Source of the DNA: Acidimicrobiia bacterium
Lineage (GTDB): Bacteria > Actinomycetota > Acidimicrobiia > Spongiisociales > ZC4RG35
Assembly: GCA_009377735.1 (NCBI GenBank)
Contig: WHTL01000258.1
Span: 1-5,841 of the forward strand
Reading direction: 5' to 3'
Length of the DNA: 5,841 bases
A program made the translations under genes and the position numbers. The notes beneath the pieces were generated by a model that saw nothing but the letters and a program-made list of their open reading frames with translations, searched no databases and was not told the DNA's origin. The first letter of the stretch is position 1, and each line of letters opens with the position of its first letter. Below are positions 1 to 5,585 of the stretch, piece after piece.

Positions 1-43
1 CAGGAAGTTTCCATAACAAACCCCGAAGATAGGAGAACCATCC

Positions 44-346
44 ATGAGTAGCCCGGCAGCAATCGTCTTCGCCAGCTTCAGCCCACACCCGGATAAGGTC
101 GAGGAGATGAGGGCCACCCTCGACACCATGGTCGCGGCAACCCGTGACGAACCCGGTTGCGAATTCTACGACCTCTATGAATCCGACGAGGGGACCAGAT
201 TCCATCTGTTCGAGCGCTACATCGATGCCGACGCCCTCGAGGCGCACCGGGCCTCCGACCATTACAAGGCCTACCGGGCCAAACTGTCCGACCTCCTCAG
301 CGAACCGGTAGCGGTGACCGTACTCGGCGAGGTCGACGTGAACTGA
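44..346 (+). CDS. ABM-domain protein, putative quinol monooxygenase (YgiN-like)
   Basis: A 100-residue single-domain protein of the antibiotic biosynthesis monooxygenase (ABM) dimeric alpha/beta-barrel fold. The sequence shows the usual order: a first strand (AIVFASFSPHP, residues 6-16), a helix with KVEEMRATLDTMV, the family hallmark EPGCEFYDLYES (36-47), a strand FHLFERYID (53-61), then the helix ALEAHRASDHYKAYRAKL (64-81) and a last strand (VAVTVLGEV). Length fits the family, whose cofactor-free members oxidise quinols or polyketides and otherwise include stress proteins of unknown substrate. The ATG is well supported: AGGAG at 31-35 lies 8 bases upstream. It is probably cytoplasmic. The stop is followed 13 bases later by a hairpin. 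Its last 76 bases overlap the tail of the convergent gene on the other strand. Fold assignment is firm, substrate unknown. Confidence 0.87.
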   Translation: MSSPAAIVFASFSPHPDKVEEMRATLDTMVAATRDEPGCEFYDLYESDEGTRFHLFERYIDADALEAHRASDHYKAYRAKLSDLLSEPVAVTVLGEVDVN

Positions 347-804
347 ACGGGGACAGTCGCGGTGGCGGCTGTTATCGACCGCCATCGGTCTGGCTCCTCC
401 GGTCCTGGCTGATCAGGGACTACCAGAGCTCTGCCGGTGGAACCATCTATCAACGTCCGCCCACCTAGGGGCATGCTCAATCGCGGCTGGATGACGTCTT
501 GGCAGTCGTTGCCGCCGAACCTAAGGCGGAAGCGATGATCGAAGACAGTGATCTTGACCAAGGAGTCGTCTTCGTACACATCGATGCTGAGCTCAGCGTC
601 ACAACTGCTGACGATCGCGGTGACAACTCGATCGGTCGATGCCATCTCTGTGTCAGCGACCTCCACCCTTGCCGGAGAGTTCAGGTAAAGGATCGTTGCG
701 AGAGCGGCCAGGACGATGAGTGCCACCGTAGCGAGCGTCGCTTTACGGACTTCGTCTTCTGGAGGGAGGGATTCCATGTCAGCGGTGGCTGCCACACGTT
801 CCAT
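271..804 (-). CDS. Small single-pass membrane protein with extracytoplasmic two-cysteine domain, function unknown
   Basis: A 177-residue protein that I cannot assign to a named family. Residues 1-22 are charged, 23-41 (TLATVALIVLAALATILYL) form one transmembrane helix or uncleaved signal anchor, and the rest should lie outside the membrane. The domain at about 58-128 has alternating strands, Cys68 (VSSCDAELSIDV) and Cys101 (GNDCQDV) that could form a disulfide, and a closing motif MPLGGRTLIDGSTGR (111-125). This layout recalls small actinobacterial secreted proteins of unknown role (inference from memory of the pattern). The last ~47 residues are Ser/Thr/Pro-rich and look unconstrained; they read into the convergent ABM gene (76-base overlap), so an original earlier stop may have been lost. 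ATG 804 is preferred because TAGGCT lies 7 bases upstream, fitting a leaderless start; ATG at 777 is an alternative. Neither has a good ribosome site. Confidence 0.62.
   Translation of the reverse strand: MERVAATADMESLPPEDEVRKATLATVALIVLAALATILYLNSPARVEVADTEMASTDRVVTAIVSSCDAELSIDVYEDDSLVKITVFDHRFRLRFGGNDCQDVIQPRLSMPLGGRTLIDGSTGRALVVPDQPGPEEPDRWRSITAATATVPVQFTSTSPSTVTATGSLRRSDSLAR
360..387. terminator. Hairpin after the ABM gene, possible terminator without U-tract
   Basis: Bases 360-368 (CGGTGGCGG) pair with 379-387 (CCGCCATCG) in a 9-bp stem with one G-U pair and a 10-base loop. It starts 13 bases past the ABM stop codon. No run of T follows on the plus strand, so it is at best an actinobacterial-style terminator lacking the U-tract. 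It also lies inside the 3' part of the minus-strand gene, so it may simply be GC-rich coding sequence. Confidence 0.35.
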
Positions 805-811
805 CTGGTAA

Positions 812-817
812 AGCCTA
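812..817 (-). promoter_or_regulatory. Possible leaderless -10 box for the small membrane protein
   Basis: On the minus strand TAGGCT matches the actinobacterial TANNNT pattern and ends 7 bases before the ATG at 804-802, the spacing expected when transcription begins at or near the start codon. No convincing -35 element is visible. The short motif will occur by chance, so this is weak support, mainly useful for choosing the start. The remaining stretch 818-968 shows no gene or clear terminator for the SLH gene that ends at 969. Confidence 0.3.
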
Positions 818-968
818 CAACTCGCTTCGCATTGGACCAGGTTGCACCAAGCTGAGGTCGCCTTACATCGTCCGAGAGCTACGGGTTGAGCCGCTATCCC
901 CAGGCGGCCGAACTGAGCTCGCCAGAAATACCGATAGTTCTGTCACCTCGCTAGTCGAATGGTTCGTG

Positions 969-2090
969 TTAGCCGGGTGGTGTCGGGAGTTTGTTGGGGT
1001 TGTCTATTTCGAGGATGCGGGTGAGCATTACTGCTGTTTCGCCGCGACTGGCGGTCCGGTCCGGGCAGAACTCGTTGGGTGCGCATCCCCTAACGATGCC
1101 TAGCGAGGCGAGGGTGTTGATGTCGGCTTCGTGGATGGAATTTTCGTCGTCTTCGAAGTGGTCGGTTTGGTCGTCGGTAGTGAGATCGAAGGTGCGCACC
1201 AGTAGTGACGCGACTTGTTTGCGGATTGCCGGGTCGGAGGCGCAAGCATCACCCGGGCCGCATCCATACAAGAGGCCACGGTTGATCATTTCGGCGAAGC
1301 CGTCAGTCAGAGAGTCGCTGGGAAACCCTTGCGGGTATCTGGGGTAGGGGAAGCTTTCCATACCAGCCTGGTCGTCAAACCAGATGAATAGGGCTCCGTA
1401 GAGCATTTCGACAGCTTCCCAGCGTTTCATTGGGGCGTCAGGACAGATTGTCCTTTTCCGGACCGGTTTGCAGGCAAGTTCGTCTCCACCGTCACCTGGA
1501 CCGTAAGGGTCGTTTGGGAACGGTCGGCAAAGTCCGATTGCGCTTGATTGGTCGCCCTCGCTTTCGAGGCAGTCGGGCAGTAGCCCCCAGGCGAACGCAG
1601 CGTTTAGGGCGGATTCGAACTGATGGCCGTCGTCGTCGTCGAAGGCATCGAAATATTCTCCTTCGACCACGAAGTAAACTACGGTCGAGGCGAAGATGGC
1701 ATCGTCGGAGACAAGACATTCCAGGTTGGCTTGGTACCGTCCAGCTGGGGCGTCACGAGGAATATCAAGGGTTGATTGGAACCGTCCGCCGTCACCGATC
1801 TGGGGAATATCACCGGGCGAGTCGAACCGCAGCTCAAAGTCGGACTCAAGTCCGAAATGGGGAACAATCCCGTCAATATGAGAAACCCGTGCCGTCACAT
1901 CGGTTCCTTGCGGGCATAAAAACTCAGGAAACGTTGCCGACGCGGTGATGGGCGACCCGGAGTCAATGCGCCTCGGCTCGATGGTGAGTTCGGGGGACTC
2001 AGGAACTTGCCCACCCGCCGACACAGTTGGCACTGCCACAAGCGTCACCAAGAGGACGGTGGTGATGAGCCGTTTCACCGGGGTGGTCAT
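969..2090 (-). CDS. Secreted protein with Ig-like domain and three SLH-like repeats
   Basis: A 373-residue exported protein, numbered here from ATG 2090. It begins with a signal peptide (MTTPVKRLITTVLLVTLVAV, cleavage near VSA-GG at 25-27). Residues about 30-143 form a beta-rich Ig-like module (LTIEPRRIDSGSPITASATF ... RDAPAGRYQANLEC), typical of actinobacterial surface proteins. Three SLH-like repeats follow: about 146-235, 258-303 and 311-362. The last is the clearest: FEDDENSIHEADINTLASLG, then GCAPNEFCPDRTASRGETAV. Repeats 2 and 3 carry a spaced cysteine pair; repeat 1 has an insertion of about 40 residues with four cysteines. SLH domains usually bind secondary cell-wall polymers, though this variant may do something else. 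The ATG overlaps the stop of the upstream protease as ATGA, indicating translational coupling; a GTG at 2102 in frame would add four residues but is less attractive. Probably a partner of the protease at the cell surface. Confidence 0.86.
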   Translation of the reverse strand: MTTPVKRLITTVLLVTLVAVPTVSAGGQVPESPELTIEPRRIDSGSPITASATFPEFLCPQGTDVTARVSHIDGIVPHFGLESDFELRFDSPGDIPQIGDGGRFQSTLDIPRDAPAGRYQANLECLVSDDAIFASTVVYFVVEGEYFDAFDDDDGHQFESALNAAFAWGLLPDCLESEGDQSSAIGLCRPFPNDPYGPGDGGDELACKPVRKRTICPDAPMKRWEAVEMLYGALFIWFDDQAGMESFPYPRYPQGFPSDSLTDGFAEMINRGLLYGCGPGDACASDPAIRKQVASLLVRTFDLTTDDQTDHFEDDENSIHEADINTLASLGIVRGCAPNEFCPDRTASRGETAVMLTRILEIDNPNKLPTPPG

Positions 2091-3859
2091 CTTCGCCGCC
2101 ACCAGTAGATGTTCCTAAATAGGAATACTGCAGAGTCGCCCCGTCGGATCGTTGCCGTAGGGCAGTAGCGGGTGGGCGAGCACCCGGATGTGATGTCATT
2201 GCGATACAGCCACCGCACCGGGCCGTACCACCAATCTCCCGGATCGACATCGGTGAACGGTTCAGAACCCCCCGCCGGACGATTGTTCGAGATCCACAGC
2301 ATGACTGCCGCCTCGGCTCTTTGAACATCGCGACCCGGACAGAATCGGGTGTTCTGTGGTGGGTTGCATCCGGTGGTGATCCCACGCTGATACGCCCACC
2401 GGACCGCTTGGTAGTACCAGTCATTCGGATCCACGTCCGTAAAGGGCTCAGATGCCCCGCTGGGGCTGCCACGGGATCGCCACAGCATGTAGATGAACAG
2501 CGCACGATTGGTGTTCGACCCGGGGCAGTATCTGTTCGTTCCACAAGCCCTCGTCGCCCCGCCGGGAAAGTTCCTTAGCCAACCCACCGGCAAATACCAG
2601 TATTGGTTGATCGAAACGTCGCTGTACATCTTCCGGAACCTGTGTGCTGTGTTCCTGGTCCAGGTGTTCTCGAGTGTTCGTCCGTTGTCTCGTGCCCTGG
2701 CACCCGTGGGCACACCACCAAGGCGTATATCTGGGTTAGAGAACCGCCGATACCTCGGACATGCAACGTTCCGAGCGGAGCATTCAGTGTTGTATGACAT
2801 GAGGGTCCGGAACGGATACGCCGGGCTGTTGTCCCGAATCGACCAATGCCCATGTGAATATGAATATTCTCCGTTGGAATAACGCGCCTCAGGATTGTGT
2901 CCGGCCCCTTGCAGGTGACCAACCTCATGCGCCCCCGCAAAATTGCTCCGACAACCGTGGGTATCGCTGGCGATTGCGTAGCGGGCCGATATACCAGCCC
3001 GACCGCACTCTCCCCAACCGCTCCGACCCATCAGAACCAACAGGTCACCACGTCCGCTACGTTCATGCTCACGAACGTCGATGTGGTCTCGATAACCATC
3101 GGAACCCAGGTCGTCCCCCGGCGACCCGGTCTGGGAGAACCTCGTGTTGCCGACACCGGCGAATTTGGCGCGTCCCGGAAGTCCGGTGTTGGAGTAGGCA
3201 GCGTTGAGATCGTTGATGATCTGACGGGCGCGACGTTCCAGTGTCGGGCGTCGGACGTTGTTGGAGAGTTGATCAGAAGTAACGATCAAGACGTCGATTG
3301 GATATGTGATACTGGCCGCCGTTACCGATTCCGGGTCTGGTCGGGTGCGGCTTGGATCATCAAGAATCGGGGCGTCTTCTTTGATCTCGGTCTGTTGAGT
3401 TTCGACGACGGCGAGCGTGTCTGATGCTCGCTCGTCGGGGGTGACCAGCTCGAAGATGCGACCATCGTCCAGGTATACGGATAGGGAAAGCTGATCTTCA
3501 ACGGAGATAATCGAAACCGTACCCGCCGCTCCGTCCTGGTTGCTGACTACCGTCCCAGACCATTCCCGAATCGGATAGTCCGGCCACTCGGAGACTACCT
3601 CCTCATCGACGCCCAGGTCGGCGATCCGAAACGTAGCGTCCTCGAAGAACGGCACTTCGAGGATTGCCTCCGACGAGAGCTCACCAAGCGCATTCAGCAC
3701 CGATAGGAAATCCTGGTCCGCAAGCCGGGATCTGACCGTAGATTGATCTTCGAGCCCAAACCGGTCGAGAGCCGACGAACTCAACCCATCCGCCAGCGTG
3801 GGAAGGTCGACGGTTACTACCCCAATCATCGACCTCAGCCGACGATGCGGGAACACCAA
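2087..3859 (-). CDS. Reprolysin-like (metzincin) zinc metalloprotease with three C-terminal SLH-like repeats
   Basis: A 590-residue open frame encoding a metzincin peptidase resembling the peptidyl-Asp metallopeptidase/reprolysin-like group. Residues about 10-180 look like a propeptide. The catalytic domain (about 185-405) opens with YPIDVLIVTSDQL, contains NDLNAAYSNTGL, and holds the zinc site HEVGHLQGAGH (311-321: three His ligands and the catalytic Glu312) and the Met-turn TLMSYN (352-357), then a family-typical FSNPDIRLGG segment. Residues about 415-587 are three SLH-like repeats, the last two nearly matching (GSEPFTDVDP, DW.Y..VRW, GC...CP). It probably cleaves proteins at the surface or outside; substrate unknown. 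The frame starts at TTG 3859 (GTG 3856 and ATG 3829 also possible), but none has a signal peptide, which instead lies just upstream in another frame. The true product, if that frame is joined, would be about 622 residues. The stop overlaps the next gene (ATGA). Confidence 0.9.
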   Translation of the reverse strand: MVFPHRRLRSMIGVVTVDLPTLADGLSSSALDRFGLEDQSTVRSRLADQDFLSVLNALGELSSEAILEVPFFEDATFRIADLGVDEEVVSEWPDYPIREWSGTVVSNQDGAAGTVSIISVEDQLSLSVYLDDGRIFELVTPDERASDTLAVVETQQTEIKEDAPILDDPSRTRPDPESVTAASITYPIDVLIVTSDQLSNNVRRPTLERRARQIINDLNAAYSNTGLPGRAKFAGVGNTRFSQTGSPGDDLGSDGYRDHIDVREHERSGRGDLLVLMGRSGWGECGRAGISARYAIASDTHGCRSNFAGAHEVGHLQGAGHNPEARYSNGEYSYSHGHWSIRDNSPAYPFRTLMSYNTECSARNVACPRYRRFSNPDIRLGGVPTGARARDNGRTLENTWTRNTAHRFRKMYSDVSINQYWYLPVGWLRNFPGGATRACGTNRYCPGSNTNRALFIYMLWRSRGSPSGASEPFTDVDPNDWYYQAVRWAYQRGITTGCNPPQNTRFCPGRDVQRAEAAVMLWISNNRPAGGSEPFTDVDPGDWWYGPVRWLYRNDITSGCSPTRYCPTATIRRGDSAVFLFRNIYWWRRR

Positions 3860-3956
3860 CAGCCACCAAGGCCATAAACAGGAGGAATCCCACCCCAGAA
3901 AAAATTGCGAGCACTCTAAGACTTCTCAGTGTCTCCTCCGCTGTACCTTTCCTCAA
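3820..3956 (-). other. Out-of-frame signal peptide: probable frameshifted 5' end of the metalloprotease gene
   Basis: In the minus-strand frame one base away from the protease frame, bases 3956-3837 encode a textbook Sec signal peptide: positively charged start (LRK...LRSLR), hydrophobic core VLAIFSGVGFLLFMALVAVG, and cleavage motif PASSA before EVDD. Just after it the minus strand has GGGG (3820-3823). Removing one G would give EVDDWVVTVDLPTLADG, running straight into the protease frame. So the gene is either frameshifted by a one-base insertion, read by +1 frameshifting, or miscalled here by one base. The start is also unclear: TTG 3956, CTG 3929 or GTG 3914 are candidates. GGAGGAG at 3933-3939 lies nearest to CTG 3929, but at an awkward distance. 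The uninterrupted frame beyond the signal peptide (to 3681) does not look like protein. Confidence 0.7.
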
Positions 3957-4140
3957 CGCTACACCAACAAACGCTGTGTGGCGCTTGATTTCGTTCTCAG
4001 AAGAAGTAGCAGGAAATACCCATGTATCAATGGCGGTGCTTGCTTCCGCTGAGGGCACCTCGCCTGCACCAGTAGTTCTCGGTTGACGGCCCGACCTCCG
4101 TTGCGCACTACTTCGCGCAAATGTTCAACGAACGCAACTG

Positions 4141-4154
4141 TTCGAATGTTCGAA
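4141..4154. promoter_or_regulatory. Double TTCGAA palindrome, possible operator in the divergent region
   Basis: TTCGAA-TG-TTCGAA is a 6-2-6 inverted repeat built from two copies of a self-complementary hexamer. The heptamer AATGTTC also occurs at 4120-4126 and 4145-4151, 25 bases apart. The site lies between the divergent protease and transporter genes and upstream of the transporter promoter. It resembles a binding site for a dimeric repressor, but no regulator gene is in the window. Confidence 0.35.
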
Positions 4155-4169
4155 ACGACCCCCCTTTTC

Positions 4170-4184
4170 TGTGACAATGTCACA
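4170..4184. promoter_or_regulatory. Perfect 15-bp palindrome, probable operator of the transporter gene
   Basis: TGTGACA-A-TGTCACA is a perfect 7-1-7 inverted repeat. It ends 12 bases before the proposed -10 box of the transporter, so it covers the -35 region (GTGACA at 4171-4176 is itself -35-like, though its spacing of 20 bases is long). A protein bound here would block RNA polymerase, which suggests repression. The half-sites resemble those of CRP (TGTGA/TCACA), but the gap is 5 instead of 6 bases; a GntR- or TetR-type factor is equally possible. Confidence 0.5.
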
Positions 4185-4196
4185 TCCTGCAAAATG

Positions 4197-4208
4197 TACA
4201 CTGGCCTG
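4197..4208 (+). promoter_or_regulatory. Leaderless promoter of the MFS transporter (-10 TACACT)
   Basis: TACACT (4197-4202) fits the actinobacterial -10 pattern TANNNT and is followed by six bases and then the ATG at 4209. This places the transcription start at or next to the start codon, as in leaderless mRNAs common in Actinobacteria. It agrees with the lack of any ribosome site before 4209. The rest of the 3957-4169 region holds no gene I can support; the protease promoter must lie there but I cannot point to it. Confidence 0.5.
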
Positions 4209-5417
4209 ATGGTGCGTGATTTGGGCTCCCCGATCAGGTCATTCCTGAGTCGTCATCCGATGGCGACTGCGGTGACCTTTGTCGTAGTTGGGGTCCTCCC
4301 CCTCTACTTGACCAGTGCCCAATTCGTCGCTTTGGAGCGAGACCTGGGTCTCACCGCGAGCAGACTGGGTATTGCCACGGCACTGTACTTCGGGGTCGCC
4401 GCAGTGATGGGGGCTCCGGTGGGGAGGATCGTGCAGCGCGATGGCGCCACTCTCGGGCTCCGCAATGGTGCCCTGGTCTCCGCGGTGGCATGTTTGGTCG
4501 CGGTGAGCGCCAGCCTCTGGTGGCCGTTGCTTCTGGTTGCCGCCGGCCTCGCAGGTCTGTCCAACGCCTTCATGCAGATCTCCAGCAACGTCGTCCTGGC
4601 GAGGGATGCGGTGTTCCATCGGCAGGGGATCTCCTTTGGCGCCAAACAGGGTTCCATCCCATTGGCAAGCATGTTGGCCGGTGCCATGCTGCCCCTTCTC
4701 GGAGTCTCCATAGGATGGGAGTGGCCATTCATCTTCGCCGCCCTGATAGCGGTCGTGGTCTCGTTCATGGCGCCACCCGTGACGAATGTCACGACTGATG
4801 CAGATCGAGACGACCGACCCGGCTGGGCACCATCGGCCTCGCTTCGTTTGCTCACGTTGGGTGGTGCTTGTGGCGGGGCGGCTGGGAACTCACTCTCGCT
4901 TTTCCTCGTCCCGGCGGCCGTCGCCGTCGGAATCTCGGAGTCATCGGCGGGGACGGCTCTGGCAGTGGCCGGGGGCATGGTCCTCGCCGTCCGCTTGATA
5001 GTGGGATGGTTGGCCGACAGAGCGGAGTCCAGTGGACATCGGGAGATGGTGGTAGCGCTGGCAGCGGGGACGGTCGGTTGCGTCCTGCTCGTCCTGTTCG
5101 ACACACCTGTCATGTTCCTGATCGGTATCGCCATCGCCATGCTGGGCTCGTGGGGATGGCCCGGCCTGGTGTACCTCACGGTTGTTCGCATCCACCCGGA
5201 GGCACCCGCCCAGGCGTCTGGTTCGCTCCTTTCGGGAAACCTAACCGGTAGTGTGATCGGTCCCCTGGTGACCGGATTTCTAGCCGGTAGTGGTGACTAC
5301 ACCTCAGCGTGGGTCTTCTGCGCCATCCTGTCTCTGGTCGGTACCGTCGCAATGATCATCAGTCGGAGGATGGCGAGGGATATGGTCAGAGGGGCCGACC
5401 ATCGGGGTGGGAGATGA
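4209..5417 (+). CDS. Major facilitator superfamily (MFS) transporter
   Basis: A 402-residue inner-membrane carrier with the usual MFS size and about 12 hydrophobic segments in two halves. The first half starts at about residue 18 (TM1, ATAVTFVVVGVLPLYL); the loop after TM2 carries a motif A-like G-x3-GR-x3-R-x-G stretch (APVGRIVQRDGATLGLRNG, 69-87). A polar loop at about 189-211 joins the halves, and the second half repeats motif A as VGWLADRAESSGHR (265-278). A conserved-looking block NAFMQISSNVVLARD (119-133) precedes TM5. Substrate cannot be told; it resembles the broad group of uptake or efflux carriers for small metabolites and drugs. ATG 4209 is chosen over an upstream in-frame TTG at 4083 because the 42 extra residues are polar and non-conserved in look, and a leaderless promoter fits 4209. 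A perfect palindrome upstream suggests repressor control. It stands alone, divergent from the protease. Confidence 0.92.
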   Translation: MVRDLGSPIRSFLSRHPMATAVTFVVVGVLPLYLTSAQFVALERDLGLTASRLGIATALYFGVAAVMGAPVGRIVQRDGATLGLRNGALVSAVACLVAVSASLWWPLLLVAAGLAGLSNAFMQISSNVVLARDAVFHRQGISFGAKQGSIPLASMLAGAMLPLLGVSIGWEWPFIFAALIAVVVSFMAPPVTNVTTDADRDDRPGWAPSASLRLLTLGGACGGAAGNSLSLFLVPAAVAVGISESSAGTALAVAGGMVLAVRLIVGWLADRAESSGHREMVVALAAGTVGCVLLVLFDTPVMFLIGIAIAMLGSWGWPGLVYLTVVRIHPEAPAQASGSLLSGNLTGSVIGPLVTGFLAGSGDYTSAWVFCAILSLVGTVAMIISRRMARDMVRGADHRGGR

Positions 5418-5442
5418 TCGTCGAGTTGATCTCGGTGGGAAT

Positions 5443-5500
5443 CGAGCATGGTCGAAGGTGTGCATATGTGTGCTCCTCCCGTTTCTTCACACCGCCGACC
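5443..5500. repeat. 58-bp tandem hairpin repeat, copy 1
   Basis: First of two copies differing at only two of 58 positions (5446/5516 and 5456/5526). Each can fold: GGTCG (5450-5454) pairs with CGACC (5496-5500), and GGTGTG (5457-5462) with CACACC (5488-5493), separated by a 2x2 internal loop and capped by a 25-base loop. The loop holds CTCCTCCC (5473-5480) on the plus strand; on the minus strand this is GGGAGGAG, seven bases before an ATG (5465-5463). It begins 25 bases after the transporter stop, so it would be in that mRNA's 3' region. Not an insertion sequence and no coding capacity of its own. Confidence 0.85.
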
Positions 5501-5512
5501 GTGGGCCCGCTG

Positions 5513-5570
5513 CGATCATGGTCGAGGGTGTGCATATGTGTGCTCCTCCCGTTTCTTCACACCGCCGACC
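5513..5570. repeat. 58-bp tandem hairpin repeat, copy 2
   Basis: Second copy, 70 bases downstream of the first and separated from it by 12 bases (GTGGGCCCGCTG). The same two stems form: GGTCG (5520-5524) with CGACC (5566-5570), and GGTGTG (5527-5532) with CACACC (5558-5563); CTCCTCCC in the loop is at 5543-5550. The one change inside the structured part (5526) falls in the internal loop, so both stems are preserved. It ends 15 bases short of the stop of the convergent oxidoreductase gene and could be transcribed from either side. Confidence 0.85.
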
Positions 5571-5585
5571 AAGGTCTCTCGACGC

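Noticed and set aside
499..855. 118-codon plus-strand frame opposite the small membrane protein
   Set aside because: No recognisable fold or ribosome site; the opposite strand has a transmembrane helix and a coherent two-cysteine domain.
1430..1948. 172-codon plus-strand frame opposite the SLH gene
   Set aside because: Very Arg-rich and low in complexity, antisense to a clear secreted protein; a shadow frame.
2091..2102. GTG start at 2102 for the SLH protein
   Set aside because: ATG 2090 forms the typical ATGA overlap with the protease stop and gives a normal signal peptide; the extra four residues add nothing.
3681..4058. A separate 125-residue minus-strand protein
   Set aside because: Only its signal peptide part (about 3837-3956) looks real; the rest after the cleavage site is the shadow of the protease coding region. 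It is treated as the displaced 5' end of the protease.
4129..4144. LexA/SOS box in the divergent region
   Set aside because: The inverted CGAAC/GTTCG arms are separated by 6 bases; the actinobacterial SOS box needs 4.
4170..4184. CRP-type site
   Set aside because: Half-sites TGTGA and TCACA match, but the gap is 5 bases rather than 6, so it is kept only as an operator of unknown factor.
4083..4208. Upstream TTG start adding 42 residues to the transporter
   Set aside because: The added segment is polar, lacks MFS features and crosses the palindromes and the -10 box; ATG 4209 with a leaderless promoter explains the start better.
4304..5191. 295-codon minus-strand open frame inside the transporter
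   Set aside because: It is rich in Arg, Pro, Ala and Thr with no domain, and mirrors the transporter's codons, a common artefact in GC-rich DNA.
5443..5570. CRISPR array
   Set aside because: Only two copies, 58 bp each, with a 12-base spacer and no cas genes; repeat and spacer sizes do not fit.
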